Below, piece by piece: positions 21,792-31,600 of a stretch of 64,000 nt of DNA (within the stretch, counting starts at the first letter, position 1; every line of letters begins with the position of its first letter). Below the pieces are notes generated by a model that worked only from the letters and a program-made list of their open reading frames with translations, did no database searches and was not told the DNA's origin. The DNA is from an uncultured Alphaproteobacteria bacterium (GTDB lineage: Bacteria > Pseudomonadota > Alphaproteobacteria > Rhodobacterales > Rhodobacteraceae), in contig CACAMI010000001.1 of NCBI GenBank assembly GCA_902533625.1, positions 124,001 through 188,000 on the forward strand, given 5' to 3'. The position numbers and the translations under genes are program-made.

Positions 21792-21803
21792 CTCAAATTT
21801 GAG
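21792..21803. promoter_or_regulatory. 12-bp palindrome before dsbA
   Basis: CTCAAATTTGAG is a perfect palindrome that runs into the dsbA ribosome binding site (GAGAAAGG). It could be an operator or a small hairpin in the leader; nothing here tells which. AT-rich palindromes of this size also arise by chance. Confidence 0.25.
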
Positions 21804-21818
21804 AAAGGTAAAAGTTTG

Positions 21819-22460
21819 ATGGTAGAAAAAAAAAAGATGGTTGATCAAAGGCATATAACTTCTCTATTCTTAGCTGGTCTAGTATTAATATTGATAAGTC
21901 TGAAAAGTTTTGCTGAGCAAAGCACTCCTTTGGTTCATGACCTAGATATGGCCATTGGAAATCCAGAATCTCAAGTTACTGTTGTGGATTATTCTTCATT
22001 AACTTGTCCCCATTGTGCAACTTTCCATGCAGAAATTTTTCCTAAACTAAAAGAGGAATATATTGATACAGGAAAAGTAAACTTAATATTTAGGGAAGTA
22101 TATTTTGATGGTCCAGGGCTTTGGGCTTCAATGGTTGCAAGATGCAGAGATAAGGATGCATTTTTCCCTACTATTGATCTGCTTTTTAGAAAACAAGATT
22201 TTTGGTCCAGTAGTAGTTCCCAAATAGACATTGTTAATGGCTTAACATCTATAGGAAAACAAGTGGGGTTGTCAGATAAAGAAGTCCTAGACTGCCTAAA
22301 AGATAGAGATAAGGCAAAAGATTTAGTAGCATGGTATAAGAATAATAGTGCCAATGACTCCATTGATAGCACCCCGACTATTATTGTTAATGGAGAAAAA
22401 TTGTCTAATAGATCTTATCCCTCATTAAAGGAAGCAATTGAAGTTTATTTAAAAGATTGA
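21819..22460 (+). CDS. DsbA-family thiol-disulfide oxidoreductase
   Basis: Exported thioredoxin-fold protein of 213 residues, probably forming disulfides in periplasmic proteins. A hydrophobic signal/anchor covers residues 13-30 (SLFLAGLVLILISLKSFA). The mature domain has the active site LTCPHCATFH (C63, C66), and the cis-proline follows in SIDSTPTIIVNG. The start is either this ATG or the TTG one codon before it; AAAGG lies ten bases upstream. In many relatives an smc gene follows; here lpxK lies instead, convergent, and the last 16 bases overlap. Confidence 0.92.
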   Translation: MVEKKKMVDQRHITSLFLAGLVLILISLKSFAEQSTPLVHDLDMAIGNPESQVTVVDYSSLTCPHCATFHAEIFPKLKEEYIDTGKVNLIFREVYFDGPGLWASMVARCRDKDAFFPTIDLLFRKQDFWSSSSSQIDIVNGLTSIGKQVGLSDKEVLDCLKDRDKAKDLVAWYKNNSANDSIDSTPTIIVNGEKLSNRSYPSLKEAIEVYLKD

Positions 22461-23449
22461 TTTATCACTGATTTTATAGAGTTAATTAATTCTAATTCTT
22501 CTGAAAATTTTAGCTTGATTGGCAAAAAAATGAAGTTATGCCTTTCATTTTTAGGAATACGAACAAAATCTTTTTCTGTTGTAATTAGCTGTGCATTGTT
22601 GCTTAAGCTTGCTTTCTTCAACTTCCGAAGTAAGTGGGGAGTATAATTTTCATGATCTGGTAAAGAAAACTTCTTTGTAATTTCTCCCCCAAACTTTTCG
22701 ATAGAATTAAAAAATTTTTCCGGATGACCAATGCCGGCCACAGCGACAAATTTAGCTTTATCCAAATGAATATCAGATTTCACTACCTTCATCTCTGCAC
22801 CAAAAACATTCAATTCATTGGGAAGGTCAATGCTTTTTATGAATCTTTCTCTCTGATGTTTTCTCCCTATAACTAAAAGGATATCAGCTCTGCTGAGCGC
22901 GTCAGCTATAGGTTCACGAAGTGGCCCAGAAGGCAAGATTTTTCTATTTCCAAATGCTATTTCTGCATCTACCGTTATTATGGAAAGCGTTTTTTTAATG
23001 CTAGGGTCTTGAAAGCCATCATCCAGAATTAGCAATTCGGCTCCATCTTCAATGGCTGCAATTATAGCACTTCTCCTTTGTTTGGCTACCCAGACGGGAG
23101 CAAATTTGGACATCAGGATTGGCTCATCTCCTACCCCGTAAGCGTCGTCAGTTTCAGTAACTTTTTTTGGGCCTTTAATTATACCCTTATAGCCCTTAGA
23201 TATGATGTGCACTTTAGTTTTATACTCTAAAAATATTTTTGCTAATGAAATTGTTGTTGGAGTTTTTCCCGACCCCCCTATATTAATATTTCCAACACAA
23301 ATTATAGGTATAGTGAATTCTTCATATTTTCCATTTACAATTCTTCGTTTACTGAAAAATTTCCATATTACAGACAGAGGAAACAGTATCTTGGAAAAAA
23401 AAACTGCCAAATTTTTTTCCGAAAACCAAAATTTAGGAGCTTTCAGCAT
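22445..23449 (-). CDS. lpxK: Tetraacyldisaccharide 4'-kinase
   Basis: Inner-membrane kinase that phosphorylates the 4' position of the lipid A precursor. An N-terminal membrane helix (about 13-33) is followed by the P-loop GNINIGGSGKTPTT, then VHIISKGYKG, ELLILDDGFQDPSIKK (Walker B-like, catalytic region) and LPSGPLREP, all typical. The C-terminal part contains VAVAGIGHPEKFFN and LITTEKDFVRIP. It follows waaA on the same strand after 26 bases, the usual waaA-lpxK pair in alphaproteobacteria, so the organism makes LPS. Confidence 0.96.
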   Translation of the reverse strand: MLKAPKFWFSEKNLAVFFSKILFPLSVIWKFFSKRRIVNGKYEEFTIPIICVGNINIGGSGKTPTTISLAKIFLEYKTKVHIISKGYKGIIKGPKKVTETDDAYGVGDEPILMSKFAPVWVAKQRRSAIIAAIEDGAELLILDDGFQDPSIKKTLSIITVDAEIAFGNRKILPSGPLREPIADALSRADILLVIGRKHQRERFIKSIDLPNELNVFGAEMKVVKSDIHLDKAKFVAVAGIGHPEKFFNSIEKFGGEITKKFSLPDHENYTPHLLRKLKKASLSNNAQLITTEKDFVRIPKNERHNFIFLPIKLKFSEELELINSIKSVINQSFK

Positions 23450-23475
23450 TTTATTGAAATTTTATATATAAGGTA

Positions 23476-24768
23476 TTAGTCGTCAAGAAAAGCTCCTAAT
23501 TCAGAGATGAATTCATCCGAAGTTGTAGAGGATTGAGTGGTCATTAGCCATGCATTACTTATTCTATCAGCTAAAGTATTAGATTTTAAGCCTTCAAATA
23601 CAGCATTAAGCAAATCTTTATGAGAAAGTTTATTTGATCCTAAAGATTGGTCTATTGCTTTTATACCATTGCACGAAATCAAATCAGAAATTAAATTTAA
23701 ATGGCATCCATAATTTGGTCCCGTTATAATGCAGGAACTATAGGAAATTGGAATAATAGGATCAAAAATCTCCCTGTCATAACTTTTCCGTCTCAGGCTG
23801 CCTCCCAGAAGTGTAATTTGAGCATTTTTCAAACTTTCAACTATCTCATTGTTGTTCCATTTAACTAAAACTATATTATTTTCAATCAGGTTATTATTTT
23901 TCAATTTGCGGCCATTAATCTTGTCATAAGTACTAATTTCTGCATCTGCTGTTTTCCCAAATAAAAGGAAAAGATAAACATTCGGCAACCATTCGGATAA
24001 TTCTTTTTGGCACTCTATGACTATATCAATTTCATCTTCATATACGCCGGCAGCAAACCAAATAACCCGGTTCTTAGAAGAGAATTTCTTTACCAATTGT
24101 GAGTTATTATTTCTTGGCAGGGTCACAGGTTCATCATTAAATTCTGCAACGGTTGTTTTTAAATTATATCCTGCGTTACATTTCAAAAGAACTTGTCTTG
24201 TAGAGTTGTCGCTAGAGTAAACGGAAACATTATTATATAATTCATTATAAAATTTAGAAAAGATATGGGAAATCCCTGATGAAATTATAAGACGATTATA
24301 AGTGCTTATCCGGCTGGCATTAATCCAAAAGACCTTTAATTTTAATTTCTTACATTCTGCAAATAATTCAGAGCAGCCAATTGAATCTATCAATATAACA
24401 ACTTTTGGCTTTAGTTCGGCTAAAAATCGTATTATCTGTGGATATGATCCGTTCTCAAATTTTTTAACTTTGAGGTTATTTGGCAACCTAACAAACGCGT
24501 AACTATCCGTAAGTCTTTTTGAAAAAAGAAGATGACTAAATTTTGGATAGGATAATGAAATACGACTGCAAAGAGATATTGCAGTTCTCAAATTTTTTTC
24601 TTCCTTTACAATGCTGACTATTTTTGGTTTTTTTGAACTTCTGAATTCATTTAAATTAAATAAATTTGAATTCTTTTTTTCTGAGAAAAATGGAAACTTA
24701 AAAAAAGATAAAATTCTCAACAAAAAATTTTTACTCACCACAAAACTCTCTAAAATTACTTTTTCCAA
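23476..24768 (-). CDS. waaA: Kdo transferase, divergent
   Basis: Glycosyltransferase family 30 protein that should add Kdo to lipid IVA. The sequence is diverged: the usual SVGE near the start reads IVKEE, STHEGEE reads AAGVYEDE, and VGGSL...GG.N..EP reads LGGSLRRKSYDREIFDPIIPI. Still, the order and spacing of these blocks over 430 residues, the following IITGPNYGCHLNLISDL, and the position before lpxK support the call. An N-terminal amphipathic/hydrophobic region (FLLRILSFFKFPFF) could attach it to the membrane. Activity and the number of Kdo residues added cannot be judged. Confidence 0.82.
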   Translation of the reverse strand: MEKVILESFVVSKNFLLRILSFFKFPFFSEKKNSNLFNLNEFRSSKKPKIVSIVKEEKNLRTAISLCSRISLSYPKFSHLLFSKRLTDSYAFVRLPNNLKVKKFENGSYPQIIRFLAELKPKVVILIDSIGCSELFAECKKLKLKVFWINASRISTYNRLIISSGISHIFSKFYNELYNNVSVYSSDNSTRQVLLKCNAGYNLKTTVAEFNDEPVTLPRNNNSQLVKKFSSKNRVIWFAAGVYEDEIDIVIECQKELSEWLPNVYLFLLFGKTADAEISTYDKINGRKLKNNNLIENNIVLVKWNNNEIVESLKNAQITLLGGSLRRKSYDREIFDPIIPISYSSCIITGPNYGCHLNLISDLISCNGIKAIDQSLGSNKLSHKDLLNAVFEGLKSNTLADRISNAWLMTTQSSTTSDEFISELGAFLDD

Positions 24769-24872
24769 TCGATATTATGAAATTTAACTTAGATTATAGT
24801 GGATCCTCTTAGTGCATTTTTTCTCATAATATATTGTGACTTATATTGAAAGATATTTAATTCTTGAACTAT

Positions 24873-25490
24873 TTATTTAGCCCTAGTTTTTTCCATTGCA
24901 ATTTTTAGTGCTTTTCGTCGCCTAACTCGTTTTAAATAATCTGATACTTCATTAGACTGGGGAATGCTAAACCCCAAGGAAATTGCCCATCCGGCGCAAT
25001 GACCACATATAATGTCTGGTACAGAAAAAAAGTCACCCAGCAAGAATTCTTTACCAGAAATTCTTTTCTCAAGAACAGCAAGACCTTTAGAGAATTCATA
25101 ATTTGCTATTGAGCGAATTTCAGGTAGTTTTAATGAAGATGGATGGAATACAGAATTTTTTTGATACATTGATAGAGGGCCATCGATGTCATCACAGCAA
25201 AATTGGGTGATACTATCTTGTTCAGCCCTTTCGGTAGTGCCCATTGGAAAAGAAAAAACGCTGTGCTCATTTCCATGCTTTCCTGACAGGTAATTTAAAA
25301 TTGCAACAGAATCGGAAATGTTAAAACCTTCTGAGGTTCTTAGTGAAGGTACTTTACCACTTAAATTAGTAGCTTTGGCCCATGTAGAATGGGGCTCTGC
25401 AGGAATAAATTCATAATCTAACTGAAGTTCTTCTAAAGCCCAATATACTCTTAAGGCTCTTGTATTAGGGCTACCAATTACAGTGTACAT
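24873..25490 (-). CDS. Glutathione S-transferase family protein
   Basis: A 205-residue cytosolic GST. The N-terminal thioredoxin-like domain starts MYTVIGSPNTRALRVYWALEEL, keeps the cis-proline in GKVPSLRT and the gamma-glutamyl-binding SDSVAILNYL. An all-helical C-terminal domain ends LKRVRRRKALKIA. The catalytic residue is probably one of the serines/asparagines around SPNTR, as in beta or Ure2-like GSTs. The specific substrate is unknown. It stands between waaA and holA on the same strand, with AT-rich gaps. Confidence 0.88.
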   Translation of the reverse strand: MYTVIGSPNTRALRVYWALEELQLDYEFIPAEPHSTWAKATNLSGKVPSLRTSEGFNISDSVAILNYLSGKHGNEHSVFSFPMGTTERAEQDSITQFCCDDIDGPLSMYQKNSVFHPSSLKLPEIRSIANYEFSKGLAVLEKRISGKEFLLGDFFSVPDIICGHCAGWAISLGFSIPQSNEVSDYLKRVRRRKALKIAMEKTRAK

Positions 25491-25529
25491 TCTATGGCTT
25501 TATTCATTTTCATAGAGCTCTTCAACATT

Positions 25530-26531
25530 TTAGTTAATAAAGGAACAAATATTCATCAACATTCTTTCCACTTTAATTTTATGCTGAATATAGCTTTTTT
25601 CTCGAAGTTGTATATTTGTATCGAATATTAGGTTGATTACTTTATCAGTTTTTTCTACTGACCAAATCTTTAGATGGCTTTCAAACTTCTCCTTTGCCTT
25701 TCCAAAATAAGGTATTCTGGTATATGTCTTTACCTTTGTAGCCTGAATATTTTTAAAATATCTTAATAAAAAGCTTATTAGACTGCTAAAATTTTGTCTA
25801 CCTGCTGCATATTTTCGAAATTCTTTTATTGTATCAGTTATTTGGCCATTAGCTACATTTTCAACAATCAAAAAATAATTTTGGACTGTTTCCTCAAGCA
25901 CTACTGATTCAATGTCCTCTTTGCTCAAAGATCTTTCATCTTCCAAAAAAGCAAGTTGAAGCTTATCTAAAGCTTGGTTCAAATTCATAATCCCGCTAGT
26001 CTCCGAAATTTCCTTAAGAATAGTCAAGCAAGAATGATCGATTACTTTAAGACCTCTATTGTTAAGCATATCTTTGATTTCAAGCGTGTTTAAATCCCTC
26101 TGATAAGCTCCAACTGTGATAGCAAAGTCAGGCTGACCTTCAATTAGCTTTTTCAGTGGTGAATTTGAAGACATATTTTCACCAAGCAATAATAAAAATG
26201 TTTCAGGGTTAGTTAATTTGAGTTTTATTATCTCTTCCACAATATTTTTGCTTTTATCGCTTGTGGCCTCGACAAGAACAAGCTTAGGGCCACTAAAGAA
26301 AGACTTGGTTTTTAGCTCCTTAAATAATATCTCGCTATCATTGAGGACTTGTCTTTCGCTTAGTTTTATCAATCTCATTTCTTCGTTTAAATTTTTTCCA
26401 CCTAGCTTACTGATTAGAGTATTGCTATATTGAACAATTTTATCTGGAGCATTTCCATGTATCAATATAAGGTTGAACTGAGAGTTTGGATTATTAACAA
26501 AATTTTCAGTTTGATTGTTTTTTAATCGCAT
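25530..26531 (-). CDS. holA: DNA polymerase III delta subunit
   Basis: Clamp-loader delta subunit, which opens the beta sliding clamp. The protein (333 residues) has the AAA+-like N-terminus (FNLILIHGNAPDKIVQYSNTLISKLGG), the block FFSGPKLVLVEATSD, and the C-terminal collar domain (RQNFSSLISFLLRYFKNIQATKVK). It overlaps the end of lptE by 26 bases, and the leuS-lptE-holA order on one strand is a conserved alphaproteobacterial cluster, which strengthens a call resting on weakly conserved sequence. Confidence 0.93.
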   Translation of the reverse strand: MRLKNNQTENFVNNPNSQFNLILIHGNAPDKIVQYSNTLISKLGGKNLNEEMRLIKLSERQVLNDSEILFKELKTKSFFSGPKLVLVEATSDKSKNIVEEIIKLKLTNPETFLLLLGENMSSNSPLKKLIEGQPDFAITVGAYQRDLNTLEIKDMLNNRGLKVIDHSCLTILKEISETSGIMNLNQALDKLQLAFLEDERSLSKEDIESVVLEETVQNYFLIVENVANGQITDTIKEFRKYAAGRQNFSSLISFLLRYFKNIQATKVKTYTRIPYFGKAKEKFESHLKIWSVEKTDKVINLIFDTNIQLREKSYIQHKIKVERMLMNICSFIN

Positions 26532-27018
26532 CTTTTTTTAACCAGTCACTACCATTTATTTCTATTTCAGTAATAATCTTCTCCGCAGTAAACCTTGACA
26601 GCCTTTGCATAGAGTTTTGTTTGGAAACATTTGAAGAGTAGGTCGTCGTATTTATATTTGAACTATAGGACGATGTTCCAAATACAGTACCTACATACAC
26701 TATATCACCTGTTTCTATATTTCTTATTGAGTAGTCAGTTGTGGAATTCAAAATATATCGTGTTGTTTGATTTTCTTTTGTTACTATTCCTGTATTAGAT
26801 GAAATATTTGTTGAAAAACTTAGCAAGTATTTTTCCTCAATTGGTGGATCTAAAAGTCTAAATAAGTGCTCTCTAACTATAAATTCGTTTCTATCTTTAG
26901 GTTGATCTATTTTAATGTATTGCTGAAATCTTGGCGCGTTCAAATTTTTTTCAACTATTGGTTGAAAGCCGCAATTAGAAAGCACTCCAAAAAATATCAA
27001 TGTAAAAATAAGACGCAA
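26506..27018 (-). CDS. lptE: LPS-assembly lipoprotein LptE
   Basis: Outer-membrane lipoprotein that plugs the LptD barrel during LPS insertion. The signal peptide ends in the lipobox LSNC (Cys16), followed by GFQPIVEK, the alphaproteobacterial LptE start. The rest is low in similarity, as usual (YSIRNIETGDIVYVGTVFGTSSYSS), and ends with a C-terminal helix (RFTAEKIITEI). Location between leuS and holA fits the family. Its 3' end overlaps holA by 26 bases, indicating coupled translation. Confidence 0.92.
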   Translation of the reverse strand: MRLIFTLIFFGVLSNCGFQPIVEKNLNAPRFQQYIKIDQPKDRNEFIVREHLFRLLDPPIEEKYLLSFSTNISSNTGIVTKENQTTRYILNSTTDYSIRNIETGDIVYVGTVFGTSSYSSNINTTTYSSNVSKQNSMQRLSRFTAEKIITEIEINGSDWLKKDAIKKQSN

Positions 27019-27053
27019 GACCCAAATCTTTCTATATGAATATTACTACGTAA

Positions 27054-29603
27054 TCAAATTACAATGTTAACAATACGATCAGGAACAACAATAACTTTTT
27101 TCGGTGACACACCCTTTAGGTTTTTTTTGATTAATTCGTTGTTTAATGCTTCAAGTTTTATTTGATCCTCCGGGGTACCACTGTTTATTTGTATTTCTGT
27201 TTTTCGTTTTCCATTAATCTGGATAGGGAGAGTAACTAAATCTTCCCGCAAGTATTCTTCTTCAGCTCTTGGCCACATGGATGAAGAGAGTTGTGATTTT
27301 TCCCCTGTCATTTCCCATATTTCTTCTGAAAGATGGGGCGTCATAGGGTTCATAAGTATTGCCAACGTCTTAATAGATCTAATTTTCGATGGTTTAGAAC
27401 TCTTTGATTTTGAAATGAAATTAGTAAATTCATATAAATTAGCAATAGATTTGTTAAATGCAAAAGTTTCTATACCTTTTGAAACTTTTTCTATCGTTTG
27501 GTTGCGTATTTTCTCAATTTTTTCATCTTCTGAATTACTTGATTTTAGGTCTTCGGAATTTATTATCTCATGTGCAAGACGCCAAACCCTTTGAATATGG
27601 CGCCACGCAGCTTCAACACCCGACTCCGTCCACTCAATATCCCGCTCTGGAGGGCTATCAGAAAGCACAAACCATCTTGCAGTATCAGCTCCATATTGCT
27701 CAATTATATCCTTGGGGTCCACAACATTTCTCTTTGATTTAGACATTTTAGTAGATGCCCCTTTTGTTACTTTAGAGTTATCAGATATTTTCCTGATTTC
27801 CCCACTTTTTTCATGGCATACTTCCTCTGGAGATAACCATTGTCCTAGACCGTCCATATAAGTCTCGTGGCATACCATTCCTTGGGTAAAGAGTGCATTA
27901 AATGGCTCTTTAAATTTTTCAGGCAAGTGACCTGTTTTAACCATTGCCCGTGAGAAAAATCTAGAATATAAGAGGTGTAAAATAGCATGCTCTATGCCTC
28001 CAATGTACTGGTCAACGTTCATCCAGTAGTCAATTGCTTCTTTATTTATTGGTTTTGGGTCTTTTGGTGACGTAAAACGTAAAAAATACCAAGAACTATC
28101 GACGAAGGTATCCATTGTGTCAGTTTCTCTTTTTGCTACGGAATCACACTTTGGGCAGATTGTTTTCATCCAATCCTGGTGTCTCTCCAATGGGTTTCCA
28201 GGTCTGTCAAATTCTATATCCTCTGGAAGAAGAATAGGAAGGTTTTCCTTCTTTTCTGCAACCAATCCACATTTTTCACAATGAATCATTGGTATTGGAC
28301 ATCCCCAATACCTTTGCCTTGAAATCCCCCAGTCCCTCAGGCGATAATTTGTTTTCTCTATTCCTGTCCCTTTTTTCTCTAATTGGTTGCAAACTATTTT
28401 TCTAGCTTCCAAAGTAGTTTTACCATTAAGGAATTCCGAATTTATCATTCTTCCCTCCCCTAAAATTGCTGAATTTTTTACACTGACGTCGTTTATTTCC
28501 ACGTTTTCGGGCTCAAATACTTGAAGAATTTCCAAATTATATTTCTTTGCAAAATCAAAATCTCTTTGATCATGAGCAGGGCATCCAAATACAGCTCCAG
28601 TTCCATAATCCATCACTATGAAATTTGCTATAAATACTGGAATTTTCTTATCTCTTATAAAAGGGTGTTCAACTTTAATACCAGTATCAATTCCTTTTTT
28701 TTCAGCCGTTTCTAATGCCTCTTCGCTAGTCAAGTTATTTTGACATTCAATGCCGAAATCATTTAGCCTTTTATTTGTCTTTGATAGTTTCACTGCGATT
28801 GGGTGGTTGGGCGAAATGGCTAGAAAGCTCATGCCAAAAATAGTATCTGGTCTAGTGGTATAGACTTTTATATTCTTAAATTCAGTAATAGAATTTTTTA
28901 TTGAAAATGTTATCTCGGCGCCAGAGCTTTTTCCTATCCAGTTGTTTTGCATTATTCTGACTTTTTCTGGCCATCCTTTTAAGGCATCTAAACCCTTTAA
29001 AAGCTCTTCAGAATAATTTGAAATATTAAAGAACCATTGGGTTAGTTCTTTTTTTTCTACAAGAGCTCCTGATCTCCAGCCTCTACCATCTACCACCTGT
29101 TCATTTGCTAGCACAGTCATGTCTACAGGATCCCAATTTACCTTGGAGATTTTCCTGCTAACCAGCCCCGATTTTTCCATATCAATGAATAGGCTTTGTT
29201 GCTTCGCATAATAATCAGGATCGCAAGTGGCTAATTCCTTTGACCAATCAATTGATAGCCCCATTGGCCTAAGTTGTTCTTTCATATCTTTAATATTAGA
29301 CTCTGTCCAAGTTCTCGGATGTACTTTTTTTTCCATGGCTGCGTTTTCTGCAGGCATTCCAAATGCATCCCAACCCATGGGATGTAATACGTTAAAACCT
29401 TTTGATTTTTTGTACCTAGCAATTACATCTCCCATTGCATAATTCCTTACATGTCCCATATGTATTTTTCCAGAGGGATACGGAAACATCTCAAGTACGT
29501 AATATTTTGGCTTTTTAGGATCTATTTTGGCATGAAATACATCATTTTCGTCCCAAAATTTCTGCCATTTTGGTTCAATTTCTTTTGAATTATAGCGATC
29601 CAT
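27054..29603 (-). CDS. leuS: Leucyl-tRNA synthetase
   Basis: Class I aminoacyl-tRNA synthetase charging tRNA-Leu. It shows the HIGH-type motif in [15 protein letters not shown] (about residue 42), the editing domain with TTRPDTIFG, a zinc-like module with CEKCG and CPKCDS cysteine pairs, and KMSKS in [13 protein letters not shown] (about residue 620). The 849-residue length is normal. It heads the leuS-lptE-holA operon with a 35-base gap to lptE; upstream is the long divergent promoter region of the outer-membrane protein gene. Confidence 0.98.
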   Translation of the reverse strand: MDRYNSKEIEPKWQKFWDENDVFHAKIDPKKPKYYVLEMFPYPSGKIHMGHVRNYAMGDVIARYKKSKGFNVLHPMGWDAFGMPAENAAMEKKVHPRTWTESNIKDMKEQLRPMGLSIDWSKELATCDPDYYAKQQSLFIDMEKSGLVSRKISKVNWDPVDMTVLANEQVVDGRGWRSGALVEKKELTQWFFNISNYSEELLKGLDALKGWPEKVRIMQNNWIGKSSGAEITFSIKNSITEFKNIKVYTTRPDTIFGMSFLAISPNHPIAVKLSKTNKRLNDFGIECQNNLTSEEALETAEKKGIDTGIKVEHPFIRDKKIPVFIANFIVMDYGTGAVFGCPAHDQRDFDFAKKYNLEILQVFEPENVEINDVSVKNSAILGEGRMINSEFLNGKTTLEARKIVCNQLEKKGTGIEKTNYRLRDWGISRQRYWGCPIPMIHCEKCGLVAEKKENLPILLPEDIEFDRPGNPLERHQDWMKTICPKCDSVAKRETDTMDTFVDSSWYFLRFTSPKDPKPINKEAIDYWMNVDQYIGGIEHAILHLLYSRFFSRAMVKTGHLPEKFKEPFNALFTQGMVCHETYMDGLGQWLSPEEVCHEKSGEIRKISDNSKVTKGASTKMSKSKRNVVDPKDIIEQYGADTARWFVLSDSPPERDIEWTESGVEAAWRHIQRVWRLAHEIINSEDLKSSNSEDEKIEKIRNQTIEKVSKGIETFAFNKSIANLYEFTNFISKSKSSKPSKIRSIKTLAILMNPMTPHLSEEIWEMTGEKSQLSSSMWPRAEEEYLREDLVTLPIQINGKRKTEIQINSGTPEDQIKLEALNNELIKKNLKGVSPKKVIVVPDRIVNIVI

Positions 29604-29794
29604 ATACCTTCTCTCTCTGCCTAATGTAATGACTACAGTTAGAATACGATTTTATACCTTGGCGTAAAGTCTGAATAAATTTTTTTATCTCCTAAGCGGA
29701 TCAAAATGTTTCGTTACGGAATTTTTGATATATATTCCTTGTGTTGCAAAAATACATCACACAAAAAAAAGTATGTGTTTTTACCTCCAAATCC

Positions 29795-29892
29795 TTGACG
29801 AAACAGGCATTATTACTAAAAACTATCTGCACTCGTGATGATATTGTCATTATGGGGTGCACCTTAATACAAATTTTTTAGTAACAGAGAGG
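29795..29892 (+). promoter_or_regulatory. Promoter and leader of outer-membrane protein gene
   Basis: Within the 297-base gap between leuS and the outer-membrane protein gene, TTGACG (29795-29800) followed 16 bases later by TAAAAA (29817-29822) is the best promoter candidate. That gives a leader of about 70 bases ending in a strong ribosome binding site, AGAGAGG (29886-29892), eight bases before the ATG. The rest of the gap shows nothing else I can name. Confidence 0.4.
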
Positions 29893-29900
29893 CTAAAATT

Positions 29901-30827
29901 ATGAAAAAACTATTATTAACAACTACAGCACTTGCTGGTATGACTGGGGTAGCTTTTGCTGACGTGTCATTTTCAGGAGGCGCGCACATAAACTACAAAA
30001 CAGCAACTGGCAGCGCAGACGCAGCTTTCAGTTCAGACTCAAATCTAACTGCTACAATGTCAAATGGCGGCGCTTACTCAGCATCTGTTGGTATTGGTGT
30101 TGGTGAAGCAGCAAACGCCCCAGGAGCTGCAGTAACTGTAACTACTCCAATGGCTACTATAACTGTCGCTGAGGGTGGCGATTTAGCTGATGCTTCATCT
30201 ACATATGCAGAAGTATCTGGAATGACAGGAATGGGTTCAACTGAGAACGAGGACACCGATGTTAGTATTTCAGCGTCACTTGGAGACATCTCCGCTTCTT
30301 TTTCATCTGACCTAACCATGAGTAGTGCTAGCGCATCATTTGGTGCTTCAGGTAGCTTGGGCGGATTGGCCTTCACATTCGGTTCAGAGAATGAAGATAT
30401 GGGTATTTCATTGTCAGGAGCCGCTCTTGGTGGAACTATAAAGGTAGCGATGGAAGAAATTGGAACAGCTAGCAACAGCGGTGTTTCAATTGCAATTCCT
30501 GTAAGTGGGTCTACACTTACATTGAATGCAGACGATACTTCCGGTGAAGACGGATGGTCAGCAAGTGTTGCGACAACAGTTAATGGTGCAAGTGTAACAG
30601 TTGGAACAAACGATGCTGGAACAACAACAGTAGACGTGTCCGCACCTATCGCAGGTGGAGCAACATTCGTAGCTGATTATAGCACAGCTGCAGATTCAAG
30701 TGAGTATGGAGTATCATACGATCTAGGTGGTGGAGCAACATTCTTGTTATCCCATTCAGAGTTCGCTGCTAGTAAAACAGACGACTATGCTTTGGGAACA
30801 AACATGAAGCTTTCTTTCGCATTCTAA
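29901..30827 (+). CDS. Porin-like outer-membrane beta-barrel protein
   Basis: A 308-residue exported protein. A signal peptide MKKLLLTTTALAGMTGVAFA with cleavage before DVSF is like Rhodobacteraceae porins. The mature chain is a regular alternation of hydrophobic and small polar residues, with glycine-, serine-, alanine- and threonine-rich strands, and it ends KLSFAF, a terminal phenylalanine typical of barrel-insertion signals. Unusually, I find no arginine and only a few lysines, against many aspartates and glutamates. Its codon choice is more GC-rich than its neighbours. Own promoter, strong ribosome binding site and strong terminator suggest high expression as a single-gene unit. Porin versus a gated or structural barrel cannot be decided. 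Confidence 0.8.
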   Translation: MKKLLLTTTALAGMTGVAFADVSFSGGAHINYKTATGSADAAFSSDSNLTATMSNGGAYSASVGIGVGEAANAPGAAVTVTTPMATITVAEGGDLADASSTYAEVSGMTGMGSTENEDTDVSISASLGDISASFSSDLTMSSASASFGASGSLGGLAFTFGSENEDMGISLSGAALGGTIKVAMEEIGTASNSGVSIAIPVSGSTLTLNADDTSGEDGWSASVATTVNGASVTVGTNDAGTTTVDVSAPIAGGATFVADYSTAADSSEYGVSYDLGGGATFLLSHSEFAASKTDDYALGTNMKLSFAF

Positions 30828-30849
30828 AGGAACGAAATTTCGAGAAAAA

Positions 30850-30876
30850 GGGCGGCTTGGGCCGCCCTTTTTTTTT
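30850..30876 (+). terminator. Rho-independent terminator of the porin-like gene
   Basis: A perfect GC hairpin GGGCGGC-TTGG-GCCGCCC (30850-30867), extendable by A-T pairs, is followed by nine T residues. It starts 22 bases after the stop codon and is the clearest terminator in the window. Confidence 0.95.
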
Positions 30877-30928
30877 AATAAAATAAAAAGTATACTATCC
30901 ATAGAGGTAAAATTATTGGAGGAGAAAA

Positions 30929-31540
30929 TTGGAAGTATCATTTAAAACCCCAGTGTATGTTATCAGGCCAAATTTCAGTGAAAGTTTACTGGATGAATTA
31001 GAAACAGATATATACAAAATACAATCTGACTCCCCATCAATACAGGTTTCTAATATAAATGGATGGCATTCAGAGACGGATCTGTTTACGCGTGAGGAAA
31101 CCAGTATCAAGACACTTTGCGGTTTATTAATGACAGAAAGTACTAGACAGTTGATGTCGATGTCACCAGATTTTGACCCAAAAAAATATGATGGTGAATT
31201 TGGAGGTTGGATAAATATTAACCCGAGGGGTGGCGCCAATGCTACTCACCATCATCAACCATGGGATTGGTCTGGGGTTTTTTATGTTAAACAACCAAAG
31301 ATAAGTGATGAAGGCGGGCGATCTGGAATGATAGAATTTATAAACCCTTGTCAGCAAAGTAGTGGTTTAGCGAAGAAGGGGTTTATGAATGCAGGGCTGT
31401 CACCATTTCTAAGATTTCGCCCTAATCCTGGTGAAATAGTATTTTTCCCATCGTACTTGCTACATAGTGTGTACCCAAATGAAACTGATGATGATAGAAT
31501 TACTATCGCTTACAACTTAAGGCTCAATGAAAAAAAATGA
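30929..31540 (+). CDS. 2OG-Fe(II)-oxygenase-like protein (TIGR02466 type)
   Basis: A 203-residue protein matching the pattern of the TIGR02466 family, thought to have a 2-oxoglutarate/Fe(II) dioxygenase jelly-roll fold. The likely metal site is in NATHHHQPWDWSGVFYV for the first histidine and acidic residue, and PSYLLHSVYPNETDDDRITIAYN for the distal histidine and the 2OG-binding arginine. The substrate is unknown; marine phages and bacteria carry many such proteins. Start is a TTG with GGAGGAG four bases upstream. It follows the porin terminator closely and precedes a methyltransferase gene by 60 bases. Confidence 0.8.
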   Translation: MEVSFKTPVYVIRPNFSESLLDELETDIYKIQSDSPSIQVSNINGWHSETDLFTREETSIKTLCGLLMTESTRQLMSMSPDFDPKKYDGEFGGWININPRGGANATHHHQPWDWSGVFYVKQPKISDEGGRSGMIEFINPCQQSSGLAKKGFMNAGLSPFLRFRPNPGEIVFFPSYLLHSVYPNETDDDRITIAYNLRLNEKK

Positions 31541-31600
31541 CAAATTTTTGGTTTAGAATTTAAAGTCTCCTCATTGATTTCAATTAAAGGATTAGTGACT

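Noticed and set aside
29604-29900. A riboswitch in front of the porin-like gene
   Set aside because: I could not see a conserved riboswitch core such as SAM, TPP or cobalamin elements; only a promoter and ribosome binding site are supported.
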